A DNA stretch of 64,000 nt, taken from Paramisgurnus dabryanus (Eukaryota; Chordata; Actinopteri; Cypriniformes; Cobitidae). The stretch is taken from assembly GCF_030506205.2 (NCBI RefSeq), contig NC_133351.1, positions 4,566,401-4,630,400 of the forward strand, given 5' to 3'. The translations under genes and the position numbers were made by a program. The notes beneath the pieces were generated by a model, which did not search any database, was not told the DNA's origin, and saw only the letters and a list, made by a program, of their open reading frames with translations. The first letter of the stretch is position 1. The number at the start of each line of letters is the position of its first letter. Of this stretch, positions 1 through 10,834 are shown in pieces.

Positions 1-433
1 GACAGATAGAAAGTCAGACAGATGTATAGATACAAAGTCAAAAAGAGATTGATTGATAGAAAGACAGACAGACAGACATATAGATACAAAGACAGACAGA
101 CATACAGACAGACATATAGATACAAAGTCAGACAGATACAAGGCTAAACAGACAGACATATAGATACAAAGACAGACAGATAGATAGATACAAAGTCAGA
201 CAGATGGACGGACAGACAGATAGATACAAAGTCAGATGGACAGACAGATAGATTCAAAGTCAGATAGACAGAAGGTCAGATAGACAGATGGAAAGTCAGA
301 CAGACAGACATATAGATACAAAGTCAGACAGACAGACAGACATATAGATACAAAGTCAGACAGACAGACAGATAGATAGACAGAAAAGCAGAAAGACAGA
401 TAGAAAGTCAGGCAGACAGACAGATAGATACAA

Positions 434-484
<51 letters not shown>

Positions 485-1459
485 TATATTCAAAGTTAGA
501 CAGACAGAAAGATAGATTCAAAGTTAGACGGACAGACAGATAGACAGACAGATAAATAAAAAGTTACACAGACAGACAGACAGATAGATACAAAGTCAGA
601 CAGACAGACCGATAGATAGATAGACAGACAGACAGAAAGTCAAACAGACAGATGGAAAGTCAGACAGAAAGACAGATTGATAGACAGAAAAGCAGAAAGA
701 CAGATAGAAAGTCAGACAGACAGACATCTAGATACAAAGTTAGACGGACAGACAGATAGATAGACAGAAAAGGAGAAAGACAGATAGAAAGTAAGTCAGA
801 CAGACAGACAGATAGAAAGTAAGTCAGACAGACAGACAGACAGATAGAAAGTCAGACAGACAGACAGACAGACAGATAGAAAGTCAGACAGACGGACAGA
901 CAGATAGATACAAAGTCAGACAGACAGACAGATAGATAGATAGACAGACAGACAGAAAGTCAAACAGACAGATGGAAAGTCAGACAGAAAGACAGATTGA
1001 TAGACAGAAAAGCAGAAAGACAGATAGAAAGTCAGACAGACAGACATCTAGATACAAAGTTAGACGGACAGACAGATAGATAGACAGAAAAGGAGAAAGA
1101 CAGATAGAAAGTAAGTCAGACAGACAGACAGATAGAAAGTAAGTCAGACAGACAGACAGACAGATAGAAAGTCAGACAGACAGACATCTAGATACAAATT
1201 CAGACAGAAGGACAGACAGATAGATACAAAGTCAAACGGACAGACGGATAGATACAAAGTCAGACAGACAGATAGACAGATAGATACAAAGTCAAACGGA
1301 CAGACAGATAGATACAAAGTCAAACGGACAGACAGATAGATACAAAATCAGACAGACAGATAGACAGATGGACAAACAGACAGACAGAAAGTCAGACAGA
1401 TACTCAAACAGATACAGACAGAAAGCCAGACAGACAGACAGACAGATAAAAAGTCAGTC

Positions 1460-1500
<41 letters not shown>

Positions 1501-1646
1501 TATAGATACAAAGCCAGCCAGACAGACAGACAGATAAAAAGTCAGACCGACAGACAGACAGACATATAGATACAAAGTCAGTCAGACAGACAGACAGATA
1601 GAAAATCAGATAGACAGACAGACAGATAGAAAATCAGACAGACAAA
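1..1646. repeat. GACA/GATA simple-sequence satellite
   Basis: Almost the whole stretch is degenerate CAGA/GATA tetranucleotide repeat punctuated by ATACAAAGT and AAAGTCAGA blocks. The array runs off the left edge and stops near 1646, where ordinary AT-rich sequence begins. Inside it, about 255 bp from 611 recur almost exactly from 931, a 320-bp higher-order period. GATA/GACA (Bkm-type) satellites are known from vertebrate genomes, sometimes enriched on sex chromosomes; nothing here shows linkage. The open frames on the minus strand are by-products of the repeat and are not genes. Confidence 0.97.
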
Positions 1647-2905
1647 TTAATGTCTAAATTCTATTGCTTAAAATGTATTTGCATTCTGTCTTTTAAAAAT
1701 TATGAATTTGAACAACTTCAGTTTAGTGCTATTGTGTACTCATGTGTATCATAAAAATCATGTGCCATGAGGTGTTTAGCATAAACTGAACATAGTGCAT
1801 AGCTAGTTTTGCTTTGTTATAGATCCAATTCCGGTGGTAGCGGATACGGATCTGTCTTGTTCCAGCACAAATTAATCCTGGCGTCTTGACCTTCAAACTC
1901 AGTCCGGGCACAAGGATATAAGACATCAGGCTGCCATCTCTGCTACAGGAAGTTTATGGGCCACATGCACAGTTTGTCTCTTGGATATGTTCACAAATCA
2001 AGGATGTCACACTGGCCTTGACCTTTAGTTTGTCCTGTTTATTGGTTCTCTGTTCCCACAGTTCAGTGTGCGTGTAGAACAGGAGTAAGTGAGTGAGTTG
2101 TTTAAGTGAGAGAGAGCGAGAAATCCGGTCGACCGATGCATTGCAGCTCGTAAGAACTCAAGGCATTTATTGCGTCTGACAGTAATGATGTTGACACTGT
2201 CAGGACCCGGTGGCACGGCACCAACAAGAACCAGCCCTTGGGGTGGTTTGGCTGGTCACCTTGTAAGAACTCCAAAACCCTCTACTGCATTTACATCTAT
2301 TTCACTTCACAGCGTGTGTGGCCTTTGAAAAAGTCTGAACCCATCACTCCACAATGAGCCACAGTCCTGCTGGAAACGAACGCGTCACTGTGAAAATACC
2401 CGGCCTTGTTCGCCAACCTTTATTAAACCTCTAACAGGTCTCACTCGGGGTGTTCTGGCTCTGACCGTGGCCACTGCCTACGCTCTCTATATCCCACTGC
2501 TTATTATCAGCATCTGCTTCGTTTGGATACAGCTTTAGTAAATAGTTGTATAAAGTTAAAATGATGTGCAACATAACATACAGGAATTAACTAATTTATT
2601 AACCACCTGTCTCAAAGACCATCCAGGATCATGAGGTGCTTTAATGTAAACTCTTTCGTTTTTTATTTTCTGAGAGTTCTTGACTTTTCACTTTTTGTAC
2701 AGAAGTGATTAATGTCAAATTGAATTTGAGTTTGTATACCCAAATTTGAGCTGAAACATTCAACTTTTCTCAAAAGTCAGAAATAAATTAAGTTTAACAT
2801 TCAACCATTACAACTTATTTTTCTATTAAGGGTTGCATGTAAATAACTAACTATAATTGGGCATCTGAATAATTAATTATTAATATTTCTTTGCTTTTCT
2901 TGTAA
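1647..2905. other. unassigned non-coding sequence
   Basis: AT-rich to mixed sequence with no convincing coding frame, tRNA-like box or terminal inverted repeat that I can see. Short open frames are present but are of chance length. It could be single-copy intergenic or intronic DNA. Confidence 0.5.
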
Positions 2906-3545
2906 CACTGCAAAAAATTATTTTCAAGAAAAAAAATGCCTTTTCTTTATGAGCAAAATTACCTAAGAAAATAAGTCTAGTTTTTACACTAAAAATATCA
3001 AATTTAAGTGATTTTGTGTATAAAACAAGCATTTTGGGTCATTTTGCTCATCAAGAAAAAGCATCTTAATTTAAGAATTTTTAGATAATTTTACTTATAA
3101 CAAGACAAAAATACTACAAATTTGTATGTCTTGAAAATCATTTTTTGCCGTGCACATGGCAAAAAATTACTTTCTTGTTGACTTGTTTTCAGTAGAAATA
3201 TCTAAAAATTCTTAAATTAAGATGCTTTTTCTTGATGAGCAAAATTACCTAAGAAAATACCATTTATGAAAAAAAACTTTTTTAAATTTGTGCTTAAAAC
3301 AGGCAAAAATATCTGCCAATGGGGTGAAAAAAATCTTGAAATAAGTCGACTTTTTTTAAAACACTAGCAGATTTTTTGCTTGTTTTAAGTACACATTCAC
3401 TTAAATTGTAAAATTTTTATGTAAAAACTAGACTTTTTTTCTTAGGTCATTTTGCTCATCAAGAAAATACATCTTTTACATTTTTTAGATATTTCTACTG
3501 AAAACAAGACAAAAATACTAAGTAAGAAAGAAATTTTTTGCAGTG
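2906..3545. mobile_element. two adjoining CACTGCAAAAAA-ended MITEs
   Basis: The block opens with CACTGCAAAAAATTATTTTC and closes with AAATTTTTTGCAGTG, an inverted pair. An internal junction near 3145-3170 (TTTTTTGCCGTG, then GGCAAAAAATTAC) shows two copies side by side. Both contain the same inner words, such as AAGAAAAAGCATCTTAA and its complement, so each copy is itself palindromic. There is no open frame. The family recurs at 14716-15190 and 18863-19338. The superfamily is not determined. Confidence 0.8.
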
Positions 3546-3965
3546 CACATAATCAAAATGTTTGATTATAAAAATCTTTTCATTGGTGCCAAAATATTTT
3601 TTTTCTTCCATTAGAAAAATTAAATTACTTTTTAAAATGACTAAAATTACAACAATGACAGTATAAAGCCATTGTATAAACAATGACAGATAAAATCAGA
3701 TAGGAACCCCCTCAACACTGATTAAAAACTATGACAGGCTGAGACCCCAAAAAGCTGCTTGATATTATTTATTTGAATTTTTTTGGTATTATATTGCTTT
3801 CATTGCTTTTTTAATAAAGAATGAGTAGTTGACCCATTAAACCGTAGTCTACACATACTATATACATGTGTAAGATATTATATATAAATGCATTATCATA
3901 TATGAATTACCTATAATAAGACTTTTCAAGCATTGGGTCAAAAAGCAACAAAGCCAGCTGTTGGG

Positions 3966-4874
3966 TTAAAGGGATGGTTTACCCCAAAATGAAAATTCTG
4001 TCATAATTTTTTTAACCATATGTTGTTTTAAACCTCTATAAATTTCTTGTTTCTACTGAGCCCCTAAGGTGACATTGGAGTAAAAAAAATCTAAAGTTCA
4101 CGTGCGTGCGTGATAGCTTCACATGAGCACGCAAAACTAAACTTAAAAAAAATTCTGCACATGAAGGTTTCGCGTGAGCACATGAAAGTTTCACGTGAGC
4201 ACATGAAACTAAACTTTATAAAATTTTCGCCCCATGTCCCCTTAGGGGCTCCGTATGTTTCTGATGAACACAAAAGAAGACTTTTTAAAATAAATGATGG
4301 TAAGCACACAGCTGATTGTAACCATTGACTTCCATATTAGGAAAACAAATATAATGGAAGTATTGTGATGAATGATAAAGAATATATTATTGTAAGCACA
4401 TGGTTGATGGTACCCATTGAATTCCATTGTATTTGTTTTTCCTACTATGGAATTCAATGGTTACAATCAGATGTGTGCTTACCATCATTTAAAGGGGACA
4501 TTTCACAATACTTTTTTAAGAAGTAAAATAAATCTTTGGTGTCCCCAGAATAGTGTGTTTTAACGCAAAATACCATATAGATAATTTATTATTATAGCAT
4601 ATTAGATAGATAGTGCAGATTAAGGGGCGGTATTATTCCCTTCTGACATCACAAGGGGAGCCGAATTTCAATTATCCTTTTTTACATGCTTGCAGAGAAT
4701 GGTTTACCAAAACTAAGTTACTGGGTTGATCTTTTACACATTTTCATGGTTGATAGAACCACTGGGGACCTAATTATAGCATTTAAACGTGGAAAAAGTC
4801 AGATTTTCATGATATGTCCCCTTTAACAACAACATGAGGATAAGAAAATGGTTTTTGGTTGAACCATCCCTTAA
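3966..4874. mobile_element. TTAA-bounded inverted-repeat element (interrupted)
   Basis: The left end is TTAAAGGGATGGTTTACCCC and the right end is GGTTGAACCATCCCTTAA, so the ends are inverted and both carry TTAA. The interior has three roughly 25-bp repeats of the GAGCACATGAAAGTTTC type (about 4155-4210), and inverted copies of a segment around GATGGTAAGCACACAGCTG and its complement (4297-4490). A second TTAA element sits inside at 4489-4826. TTAA targets are typical of piggyBac-like elements; that assignment is inference. No transposase frame is present. Confidence 0.75.
4489..4826. mobile_element. TTAA MITE nested in the 3966-4874 element
   Basis: It begins TTAAAGGGGACATTTCACAA and ends GATATGTCCCCTTTAA, giving short inverted ends with TTAA on both sides, 338 bp long. 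The interior matches the reverse complement of 25495-25750, including AATCTTTGGTGTCCC. It is non-coding. Its position inside a different inverted-repeat element shows it arrived later than its host. Confidence 0.8.
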
Positions 4875-5001
4875 AATTAACCCAGAAAAAGTTTATATTT
4901 CATCCAACAATGGGCTAAAACAACCCAGCATGGGATAAATTACAACCCAACAAGCTGAGTTTGTCCATTTTTGACCTGGTTTGAAAACAACCCAGCATGT
5001 A
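4875..5001 (-). repeat. dispersed copy of the 45-47 kb AACCCAGCA element
   Basis: On the minus strand this reads ATGCTGGGTTGTTTTCAAAC, then a stretch with TTGGGTTGTAATTTA, as in the tandem units at 45271-47243. The rest of the copy probably lies before 3966 (GGGTCAAAAAG and TGTTGGGTT around 3944-3966), so this copy seems to have been split by the 3966-4874 insertion. It shows that the tandem unit also exists as a dispersed element. Confidence 0.6.
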
Positions 5002-7204
5002 TGCATATACTGTGTAAAATTTCCTTTATTTCAACCATGTATTTTCTCAACTCTTTCTCATAACAAGTCGTCAGTTTCATAAACTCGCGCAGTATGACAC
5101 ATCATTCCCATTCAAATCAATAAATTCACAGCATTCTCAGATGCAGTGTAAAGTCAAGTGTGTAGGCGCCCTTACAGACAGAAATGAGCCACCAGCTGAA
5201 GACGCTGCTGTCGCTAATAAACAGGCCAGAATGCACCGGAGCCAACACCTATAAATCCTTCTGCACTTTTCATAGTCCTATTAAATGTGCAATCCTTTCC
5301 TTCAATAGCCCGATGCACACCAGCCTGTAGCGACCGACTCAAAGTCGAGGCACGGTTAGACAATGCGATACCACGCAAGCACAGCTACAGCATATTACGC
5401 TCATTCTTATCCACACAAAAGACTCGACCGGGAATCTGACCTTCGAATTGAATTACTAGAGGCCGTTTCTGCTGACACGGGTAATCTGGGCTTTCAGAAC
5501 AGACGTCATTCTCCAGTCCACAAAACTGTGTAATTAACGGTAACAAGTGTCATACAGGCCAACAGTGAGAAAGAATGAGATATAGGAACATGTTGCGTCA
5601 TGCGGTTTTTGGGATGCACATGCAGAGAAACAGTTCTGATATTACAGCAATTTCAGCCAACGCATTTCAACGGTCCTGCCATGAATATTTATTCGGACTA
5701 CGTTCTGTTGCAGACCAAGCTCCAAATCCTGAGAACAAAGGTTCAGTTTTTCGGTTCAGAGTCTCACTTTCGGGCATGTTCGCCGGCCTACTGAATTACC
5801 GTATTAGGTGTTACAATTCATTTACCAGACATATATTTTAAATGAGCGGCCAGGAAACATTTGCATAATAAATGGGATAGATGACATGCCTGTGACGCAG
5901 TTGACTTGGTTCAGTTCCTGCTGTGAAATCGACCGTGCCCGTATCGGCGAGCATGATCCAAAGCACGACTCGACACGTGACTGAAGGGAAATGGCTTGTA
6001 AACCACCTCCACTTCTCATCCTCCACGGTTAGATCCACCTAAAGTTCTGCCCGCTGAAAAGCTCTTCTGATTCCAGTAACTACGCTAATGTTGCCGGAGC
6101 TCCCAGATGCGATGGCTCATCGTGAGCCGGCGTGATTAATTGTAGTTTAATGAAGAGGCAGAGATTTCAGACGTGTACGGGGACGCCCCTCAGACGGCTT
6201 TCATGAAGCAGAGATGCTGGGGTGGCTTTGTCTGGGCTGGGATGAGTCACGCAGTTCAGAGCCGCATGAGCGGAAGTGCTAGCAACTTTTCCCCTGTGCC
6301 TTTTAAGTATGCTGGACAGGACGTCTGCTGTTTTTTAAGATAACAAGTGTCAGAAGAGCCTTTTTACAGAGGGAGGGACGCAACGCATGCTGAATGATGC
6401 TGAATCAGACAGTGAAAACTTTGAACTTTTTGCCCGATGAATACTTCTCCACACCCATCCCATCTCGGTTGAATCCACCCGTGGCACATTTGACACGGGT
6501 ACTCAAAAACTCTGTCCACGCTGCACACAAATCCAATTTGGTTTTCATATCAAATCTCAAATCAAATCACTGCAGGTTTGCAAACGATGAAAGTTACAGT
6601 AATGTGTTGACATCATACATAAGAGTTTGTATCAGAGTGAAATAGTGATGGAGACGGTGATGTGATTTGGGCAGTTTAGTCAAGTATTTTCTGCTCATCT
6701 TTGATTTTTGTCAAGTCAGAATATAAAGGATCGTTAGACTGACAAACTACATTATTCCTGGCATGATGACCAGAAAGTTTTATTTCCTGTTCTTTGGGAA
6801 TGTTTTTTCAACATTCCATCATGTTTTTTACAAAATAAATAAATACATTTCAGTCAAATACATCCAAAAAGCACATTTGCACAGTCAGTTTAATACTCTT
6901 ACTTGTGTTTGATGTGGTCTGTAGTATTTTGGTAAAAATAGCAGTCTCTACGAACCATGCACATGTGAAATGTCCTGTGTTTAGTCTTTGAGCTGTGGGC
7001 CGACAGACGTCTGCTCTACGTAAAATCTTAAGAACATAGCTGGGATGGGACACACATGCAGGTACAACCTTTACCACATTTGCCAAATTTGGTTTGTTAA
7101 AGGTCATGTTCTTCATGATCCCATTTTTTAAACCCTAGTTAGTGTGAAATGTTGCTATAACAGCATAAATAATAGCTGTAAAATGATAAAGCTCAAAGTT
7201 TAGT
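5002..7204. other. unassigned sequence, partly GC-richer
   Basis: I found no repeat ends, tRNA-like boxes or spliced coding signal that I trust. The part from about 5100 to 6350 is less AT-rich than its surroundings and lacks recognised repeats. A segment near 6110-6260 (around GCGTGATTAATTGTAGTTTA) has the look of conserved non-coding DNA, but this cannot be judged without alignment. The open frames of 60-88 codons are unremarkable. Confidence 0.4.
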
Positions 7205-7470
7205 GCCAGGCGATATATTTTCTTTAACAGAATTGGCCTTTCAAAGCCTACAACGAACGGCCGGTTTGGACTACAGCCCTTTACTTCCTGCTTTAATGAC
7301 GTCAGTAGAACAGTTTTTTGACTAAACTCCGCCCACAGGAATACGTCAGTCGCCAGCTAAGCTAACGGCAAGCTAAGCTGCAATCGAATCACAACACACT
7401 AAACAAACTACACAATCAGAATTCGATACGTATTTCTGAAGGAGGGACTTCATAGAACAAGGAAGACATC
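7205..7470. repeat. probable interspersed repeat piece
   Basis: A GC-richer block running from about GGCCTTTCAAAGCCTACAAC to GAAGGAGGGACTTCATAG. From memory it resembles a repeat common in cyprinid genomes, but I see no clear terminal repeats here, so boundaries and class are uncertain. Confidence 0.35.
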
Positions 7471-7610
7471 AGCGTGTTTTTAGGACAGTAAAAACAGCGA
7501 TATACAAAGTAAATTGTGTGAAAAATACCGCTTTTTTACATGTGAAACATGAACACATGTTATATAGCGCAAGAACAAGACCTTTAAGATGAGAAATAAG
7601 ATTTGAATTT

Positions 7611-7890
7611 AGGGTGACCATACGTGCCATTCTTCCCGGACGCATTCCGTCCAGGATTTCGGTGCGTCTTCCGGAAGTCGTATTTGTTGACCGCATACGC
7701 CATTCAGTTAAAAACATAAGATATACAATCGTAGTTTCATTCGTACCTTAAAATGTAACGGTTGCTTTTCTGTAATAATAATAATAATAATCCTCTATGA
7801 CGTATGCGGTCGACAAATACGACTTCCGGAAGACAAACACAAAATCCTGGACGGGATGCGTCCGGGAAGAATGGCACGTATGGTCACCCT
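7611..7890. mobile_element. 280-bp palindromic MITE with ATTT target duplication
   Basis: The left arm AGGGTGACCATACGTGCCAT and the right arm ending ATGGCACGTATGGTCACCCT are exact complements at the tips and remain near-complementary for about 90 bp. Both arms carry the word CTTCCGGAAG. The loop holds a short (TAA)n run near 7773-7791. The element is flanked by ATTT on each side, a likely 4-bp target duplication. There is no coding capacity. Confidence 0.85.
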
Positions 7891-7959
7891 ATTTGAATTA
7901 AACTTCAAAGCAAAATCGCAATAGCCACATTTATTTGGAAACAACACAGTTCCAATCCT

Positions 7960-8427
7960 TTAACTCTTTCCACGCCATTGACGAGTTATCTCAACATTCA
8001 AGAGAAAAGGTTTGCATGAATTTTTTTTTTTTTTTGATGATTTTTTTATGTTCTGCAATACCGCGATTATCCGCGAGATGGCTTACCCAATTTATGAAAA
8101 AGAAACCTGAAGCCAAAACGTTATTTACCCATTTTAAACTCTGTGTATGTTTTGATAATCATTCTGAATCTGATCTCTAACTTTTTTAACAAAAAAACAC
8201 ATTTAAGAGTTTATAAGCAGAGAAAAAAAATAAAGAAAATGTTTTTTCCCATTTTGTTTGTTTATTGTTTGTTTGAAAGCAGAGAATCTGTCCTTTCATT
8301 TGATATATTTGTATTTGTATGTTTATATATTTTTGGAAGAAAATTTTCCTGGAAGGCATTTTGTGAAACTTTTGTGAAAATCACAAAAAATGCATTCAAA
8401 AAAATGGCTGGTGGGGAATGAGTTATG
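7960..8427. mobile_element. TAACTCTTTCC-ended repeat element
   Basis: It starts TTTAACTCTTTCCACGCC and ends GGTGGGGAATGAGTTA, imperfect inverted ends. The interior from TTTTGATAATCATTCTGAAT to AATCACAAAAAATGC is shared with 22349-22770, including the GTTTGAAAGCAGAG word. The open frames inside are AT-rich chance frames. Confidence 0.65.
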
Positions 8428-8544
8428 TTATCCTTTTTAACTCATTATATGTCGTGTTGATTTTGTGTTAAAATAAATAAAATTGACAACATAAGTCAAT
8501 ACAAAATGTGTTTAAATTATACAATAATAACACAGAGATGTGTC

Positions 8545-9066
8545 TAGTTACCTGAGGTCCGACCCAAGACCGCAGCTGTTCCGGGTCTAAAAGTTGTAAC
8601 GTGTGCCTCAGGTATAATATTAGCGTTCTTGGTTCTTGTTTTGCCGAACGGACCCGAGAAGACAGGAACCATTTTGCATGTCTGCATCAAGTCCTTTTCC
8701 ACCCCACCGCCCCTCTGTTTGCCAAGAGCACTTAATTAATTTTCTTGGAGCCAGACCTGTCAATCAATTTTGAATGCACATTTAGTTTTTAACCTGGTGT
8801 CGTAGTCAGATAATAAATGAAATAAATGGAGCAGCGGGCCAAATTGGTTGCAAGGCCTTCAGTGTTTCTTTCTTTCTGGTGCGTGCGGGACTGCACACAC
8901 ATCACGTTTACATTCATGTCCAGTCGGGTTCCAAAAATTGCCGTCAGGTTGGACTCGGGACTTATTTTCTCATATTTGTCTCAGGTCAGGTCTTTCTTTT
9001 TAAAAAATGCATGTCCGGTTCGGGTTAAAGTGATCATTTCGGGTCGGGTACGTTTCTTTGCCCCTT
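8545..9066. repeat. GGGTC-rich interspersed repeat, old
   Basis: Contains GACCCAAGACCGCAG, TTCCGGGTC, GTCAGGTTGGACTCGGGAC and CATTTCGGGTCGGGTAC. These words resemble those in the element nested at 53008-53368. The ends are not clear, so this is a low-confidence repeat call. Confidence 0.35.
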
Positions 9067-9099
9067 AGATAACGTCTAGTGAACATATAAATGAGTAGA

Positions 9100-10586
9100 T
9101 TAAAGGGGCGGTGAATTTGTCGATTTTATTGTTTTATACTGTTGCCTGATGTCTACTTCTGATGTCCGCGTGGTTTTTACATTCAAAAACATCAAAAACA
9201 ATAATTAATAGGCTATTTTGTAACATAGATTAGTGGCTGTCTGGAGAAATGGTTCGTTTGAAGGGGCGGGCCGCATTGAAGACCTGGACGTAAACACCCA
9301 CTGCTATGATTGGACGTCTTCGTTCCCCGTCATTACATGTGGGGAAATGTTTTAAAAACATTAATGTGATAAAAATAGCAGCCGAACACAAATATGTTTG
9401 AGCCACAAAAGATTCTGGGTGCTAAATATGATACGCATAAATGACAATACGTATATTAAAGTAGAAACAAAACTCGACGTGACTAAATTACCGTATACAA
9501 CACAGTAAGCGCGCATCAGAATCTAAACTGCGGCTAATAAATCCTTATCAATAACTTTGTATAATTCGATTGTGCTTGTGAGGTTGCTTTTACATTCACG
9601 TAATGTTAAATACCACAGTTATATGATAAAAAATAAGCTTTGTTGAGTGTTTGACCTTTCAAACGTAACTCGCCTAAATTACCGTATACAACACAGTAAA
9701 CGGGCATCAGAATCTAAACTGCGGCTGATAAATCCTTCTTTATAAATAACACTGTATATTTCTACCGTTAAATTATAGTCGTGTTGTTAAGTGGTGTATC
9801 TTTATTAATCGTTTAATGTTTTTAGTACATTAAAACAGTCAAACATACGTGTTTAGACACGGATGTTACAACAGACATATCAAGCGATCTCTTCTAACAA
9901 AGCAATAGTGAAACGCAGTAACTTAAATAAAGTAAAATGTCTTACTGTGTATAATGCTGTGTCATTGTTGTCAGATCCAATATAAGTGGTGCTTTTAATC
10001 ACAGTCTCTCTGCAAATCCAGCATCGACTTCTTTCCAAATAAATCCGTGTACACAAAGTTAACAAACACTCCCCACACGAGCTGGAACTTCTTCAAAAGC
10101 AAACTTTTTATACGCATTTAATGTTATGTTCCAAGCCTCTGAATTAAAGTATTTAGCTTCTGTGTTGTTCCCACGCGGTTCTTCCACAACCGAAAATGCG
10201 TTTCCAGTCTATCATAACAGATCACCGCGTCAAAATAAAAGTCTCTCAGAAAAAATGTATTTAAAAGTCATTTTGGTTACATTTGTCAATCTTTAAAGAC
10301 ATATTTACTTGTTGAGACACACGTGTGTCACGCGAAGCTGTGGGCGGGACTTCAAAAGTGGTCCTTGTATTTGGCTATGGGGCGGTACTTCAATTCTACT
10401 TTGACGTCATAGATTTCCGAATTCCACACTGGCTTGTTTTACTGGCTTGGTGCCAAAAACTGTTATATTTCAGTAGCACGGACGTTTTCAGTTCTGAAAC
10501 TTGCAGGATGTTCATTTAAGTACGATGACCTCTTATATAACAAATTATCAAGTTAAAATTGAGTATTTGATTCACTGCTCCTTTAA
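9100..10586. mobile_element. 1.49-kb TTAA-bounded non-autonomous element
   Basis: The ends are TTAAAGGGGCGGTGAATTTG and GATTCACTGCTCCTTTAA, inverted, with TTAA on each side. Inside, a segment of about 57 bp starting TAAATTACCGTATACAACAC at 9483 is repeated directly at 9674. No frame longer than 64 codons is present. The length is large for a MITE, and it may be a deletion derivative of a coding element. TTAA suggests a piggyBac-like mobiliser; this is inference. Confidence 0.75.
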
Positions 10587-10834
10587 ATATCAGTCTATGT
10601 TAATGTACTAAAAATAGTGTTCATGTTCATGTACAAAAATTCATGTACATATGAACGTTTTTTATTTATTCTGCCTTTTGCAAAATGCTAATGACTCTTT
10701 TGAGTTAATTTAAAGTAAATACACACAATTTTGGCATATACAGTATGTCACTGTCACCAAATACCATGAATCTGGACATCAACTTGTTGTTAACAGGAAG
10801 CATAGTGTCGGCTTACAAAAGAGACAGTAATGAA

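Noticed and set aside
1348..1575. Minus-strand Leu/Ser/Val/Cys-rich frame in the GACA array
   Set aside because: Direct product of the tetranucleotide repeat.
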